Of a DNA stretch of 64,000 bases, positions 60,452 through 64,000 are shown in pieces. Position numbers and translations under genes: made by a program. Position 1 is the first letter of the stretch. Each line of letters begins with the position of its first letter. The notes below the pieces were generated by a model. That model made no database searches. It saw only the letters and a program-made list of their open reading frames with translations, and was not told where the DNA came from. Where the stretch lies: assembly GCF_005239225.2 (NCBI RefSeq), contig NC_133289.1, positions 1,681,501-1,745,500 on the forward strand, written 5' to 3'. This stretch comes from Populus alba. Taxonomy: Eukaryota > Streptophyta > Magnoliopsida > Malpighiales > Salicaceae.

Positions 60452-61662
60452 TTACATGATTTTGCATGTCGAGGTATAGTACTCTTCATAAACATATACA
60501 CTTCTGCACACAGAGTAACCTCTACTTCGGCAACTACAACATCCATCTCCCCATATATCACACTCTGACCTTCTACAAGGTGCATAGCAATATGGAGGTA
60601 CTATTGGCATACAAAAGTAATTACAACATGGTCCTCGGCGGCATTTTTCACAACATTTGCATGGTGGTGGTTCTGGTTTTGGTGATTGTGGTGGAGATAG
60701 AGGTGGAGTTGATTTTGGTGGAGGTGGAGATGGAAGTGGAGTTGATTTTGGTGGAGGTGGAGTTGATTTTGGTGGAGATGGAGGTGGAGTTGATTTTGGA
60801 GGATAGTCTTCACAAACACATACACTTCTGCACACATAGTAACCCCTACTTCGGCAACTACAACATCCATCTCCCCATATATCACACTCTGACCTTCTAC
60901 AAGGTACATAACAATATGGAGGTACTGTTGGCATACAAAAGTGATGACAACATGGTCCTCCGCGGCATTTTTCACAACATGTGCATGGTGGTGGTGGAGT
61001 AGTAGTAGCAGGAGGAGTAATATTAATAATAATAGTAGAAGTAGTAGTAGGAGGATTAGTAATAGTAGGAGGTGGAATCTCAATGCACTTGACAGCTTTA
61101 CCTCCTTTGCAGTATATTTTTGTCTTGATCTTTTCAGGACAGCAACACACCACAGTGATTGTCACTGTGTTTTTCTTCTTGTCATATGTCTGGTTCTGGA
61201 TTTCTATTGTTCATTAATTAACATCATCAATCCACAAAACTTAGTCACTTCCTTTGGTAATAAAAACAACTCAAACCTAGCACTGTTCTTAAAGATAAAA
61301 TAGAAAGACTCACGAGGTATAGCACACAGTACTTTCTTGATTTTCTTGTGGCATTTTTCGCATCCAAGGTCAGCCTTAATCACCATCGTTGTTAGTGCAT
61401 GCATTTCATATTGCACCTCACCATGATTAATCCCAATAGAAAACATAAAAAAACGTCGTCATGATAAATTTATAGACAGAAAGATTGGAAGAACTCCAAA
61501 CATGTTCTGACATGGAAGAATCTGCTCTAGAGATTATCAAGAACTTGTACGTAACATACATATATAGAACCTCCACGTAAAAAGAAGAAAAGCCAAATTA
61601 AGAGGATGCATTGAAAGATAAATTAACACACACAAATATACATATCATACCGTTTCCACCAT
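60452..61662 (-). CDS. Gene I: HMA-domain protein with duplicated Cys-rich tail; intron-1 acceptor lost
   Basis: Exons: 61651-61662, an exon 2 ending at 61314, and 60452-61203. Exon 3 is intact: second half of HMA, a Thr/Ile/Pro linker, a full Cys-rich tail, a P-P-P-S-P-P-K-S-T linker of about 40 residues, a second Cys-rich tail, and C-K-I-M. The duplication offset is 324 bases, or 108 codons. Exon 2 keeps C-E-K-C. However, about 22 bases covering the acceptor and first codons of exon 2 are deleted at about 61392, so normal splicing is impossible. An AG just upstream (exon 2 from 61416) would restore frame, insert V-Q-Y-E-M-H-A-L and give 288 residues. Otherwise translation could start at a downstream ATG or the gene is failing. 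HMA residues are otherwise conserved. Confidence 0.62.
60480..60995 (-). repeat. In-frame 324-bp duplication of the Cys-rich tail in gene I
   Basis: CTTCTGCACA starts at 60501 and again at 60825. Tail blocks around them are nearly identical, with Cys residues kept except for scattered changes (C-H-H-F-C against C-N-Y-F-C). The intervening linker is a run of P-K-S-T-P-P units made of GGTGGAGTTGATTTT-type repeats. Confidence 0.9.
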
Positions 61663-62516
61663 GGTTTTGTGTATGCTTTGATCCGATGAGACGATGGAAA
61701 TATTGAGCGAGTATATATATAGAGGTGGGGGCAGGGGGTTAATTTAATTAAGATAAATACATGTGAGACATGTGAGGCTTTAATTTAATAATTGTCCTTG
61801 CATTTTTAGACCAATAAGACGTGGAAATGTGGACTTGGGGGAGTGGAAACTTGCTGCAACCATCGTAAATATCGTCGCTGCTGACCCAACAATCTTTCAT
61901 CAGCAAGAGATGGTTTTGACGTGCACATCTCACCTTCTATTTTGTTAATCAATTCAAAGGTTAAGCTAAAGGATAGCCAGGGTTAAAGAAATTGATACTA
62001 ACATTTATTTCTTTAAAAAAATTATTTTTCTTAACGTATGAGGTTAATATAAAGGATTGTCTTAAAACTATTCAAAATAAAAAATCATTCTATGTATAAA
62101 ATTGTTCGAAATATCTAGCTATATATACCATGAAAACAAATCAATATAAAATAGGAATGTTTAAAAAAACCAATTTATTTATAATATTTATATTATTTAA
62201 CTTGACCCAACCAGTTAAAGTCAAATTATATAGATATTATAGGCGATTACTAGTAAAAAAATCTAAAAAATAGATAATTGTGATTTTTAACAAAATATAT
62301 AATTTTTAATATTTTTAACAAAATATAAAGAAAAATTTTTAAATTATGATTTTTTATATATAATTGTGATTTTTTTTATATTTTCATTCTGTTCTTTTTT
62401 AAAATATATATTTTAAAAAATATTAAAATAATATTTTTTTTTATTATTGATATTAACACATTAAAATATTAAAATAAATTAAAAATATTAAATTACCATC
62501 TTTCCAACTTAAACAC

Positions 62517-62588
<72 letters not shown>

Positions 62589-62974
62589 ACAAAAAAAAAT
62601 CCTCCTGAGCATTTATATCGATTTGAAAAGGAGAAAGAGACTGAAGGGGTTAGGCGACGATGCTAATTGGTGCTACAAAAGACTAAAGGTGTGGCTATCT
62701 GCCAATTGCTATGTGTGGCCACAAGGGAGAGAAGTTAAGAAAAAAAATTGTGGGGTCCAGAAATTGTCCATAAGTGCAAAACTACAAAAGAAATTATCCA
62801 ATCAATCCAGCGTCCTCTCCTATTATTGTCAATTTACAATTATTGTAAATTGACAGTGTCGTTGAACTAAAAAAAGAAAAAGAAAAAAAAAAGGTGATTT
62901 CACTTTGAAATTTATGCCACCACGGGTCATGGAAGACATTGTTCGGTACCAAAAACTATTTTTGTTTAAAATTA

Positions 62975-63013
<39 letters not shown>

Positions 63014-64000
63014 AGATTGTTTTATATGTTGTGCTGATATGAATAAAAAAATTTTAAAAATAAAATAAAAATATATTATTTTGAAATATTTCTAAGTGAA
63101 AAGAACATTAAAATATAACTGTTACTACATCCTTAAACATCTTCGGAATAATGTTTGTTATTGCGATTCATTGTGTTTTTAAGAGTGTTTTTAGTTTAAC
63201 AATACAATATAATAAATTTGTTTTGATTTTTTTTTTATTTTTGACATCAAAGTATTAAATTCATCAAAATATATTAAAAAAATCAATTTAATATATTTTC
63301 AAGCCAAATATAATTTTAAAACGCACTCAAACAAAATTTTAAACACAAAATCAAATGGAACCCGGAAGAAAACAGCCATTGAACGTTCTCTAATTTGAAA
63401 TCACAATGATAATGCCTCGCCATATAAAAAGGTGATTTAATTATAAACCAGGTTTCCATTAACATTAAGCTTAATTAGCTCGTGGCTCACATGACAAGAC
63501 AAGGAGTGATTATAGGCATTTGGACTACCTGACCAATCTCTTTTATTGTATTGTTGCTAGTTTAATATATCTTATAACCAATCAGTTGGTTACAAGTGAT
63601 ATTATTTGTCATTTTTCTCTTGGGTTCCATAGTGGTGGATGATCCCTCCTTATTGACTGAATTTTGGCTCTGCATTCTCGTGCTTCCGAGCACCCTGGAT
63701 AATTCACCACTTCTCCATAGTAAGTAATTAGGGTTGGTTGAGGATTTTTTTTAATGTTCCCTATAAACTAAAACAAGCTACTCCAATTACATCTGATGGC
63801 GTCTAGCTTAACTAAAAAATTTGCTTTTTTTGAACAAAATAGTAGACTTGGTTAATCCCCAAGTTTTTTGTATAAGCAGCGAGGGTGAGTAGCTGATATA
63901 AGTAGTCAAACCAATCAGTCGAACCCATGCTTTGTCACCACAACTCATAAGATAAGACGAACTATCCACCCAATGAGATTTCCACCTGAAATTACTATGA
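61663..64000. other. Upstream of gene I and right edge, no further gene seen
   Basis: TATATATATA at 61712-61721, then the shared upstream block to 61970. 62050-62250 matches 36.63 kb. A TA microsatellite of about 65 bases is at 62519-62584 and another at about 62978-63010. 62600-62960 repeats the 38575 block. 63350-64000 is unique in this window and less AT-rich, but I see no frame with recognisable content. Confidence 0.5.

Overview
This is a gene-poor, AT-rich piece of a plant nuclear genome. The intron-bearing genes, the Ty1/copia relic, the pol III SINEs and the TIR elements all point to a woody eudicot. A poplar or willow (Salicaceae) is my best guess from the protein family and repeat types, but this is inference and was not searched.

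The only recognisable genes form one tandem family. There are nine structurally intact or nearly intact copies, all on the minus strand (A at 9.3 kb, B 15.3, C 18.3, D 24.8, E 31.9, F 46.4, G 50.2, H 57.3, I 60.5 kb), plus one hybrid pseudogene at 42.4 kb. Every gene has three exons: a 12-base first exon coding M-A-E-K or M-V-E-T, a second exon of about 85 bases coding the first half of a heavy-metal-associated (HMA) fold with an intact C-x-x-C, and a large third exon. Exon 3 codes the rest of the HMA fold, a proline-rich linker, a cysteine-rich tail and a terminal CaaX box (CTIM, CSIM, CKIM or CKSM). This is the architecture of heavy-metal-associated isoprenylated plant proteins and of rice Pi21-type proline-rich HMA proteins. 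Two subfamilies are present: M-A-E-K type (B, C, D, F and the 5' part of the pseudogene) and M-V-E-T type (A, E, G, H, I).

The HMA part and the tail are nearly constant between copies, while the linker between them differs strongly between most copies: a 27-proline run, EKPKxP hexads, Ala/Pro, Gln/Pro and Thr-rich versions. Two genes have also duplicated tail modules in frame. Copy I has lost its intron-1 splice acceptor, copy D has a transposon-like insertion separating its promoter elements, and E looks like a mosaic of the two subfamilies.

Layout: 0-8 kb is a dead copia retrotransposon split by a 3.3-kb solo LTR with a perfect 5-bp target duplication. 8-33 kb holds genes A-E, with LTR fragments, SINEs, a GGAAAAC-rich element in the promoter of D and a 1.4-kb fold-back hAT-like element. 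33-46 kb is a decayed stretch with two gene-loss scars, an unusual palindrome array and the hybrid pseudogene. 46-62 kb holds genes F-I and another gene-loss scar. 62-64 kb shows no gene. Intergenic DNA is mostly made of repeated copies of the genes' 3' and 5' flanks. Comparing these copies gives 'empty sites' that fix the ends of several transposons to the base. The picture is a birth-and-death cluster that expanded by segmental duplication (for example D+E against F+G).
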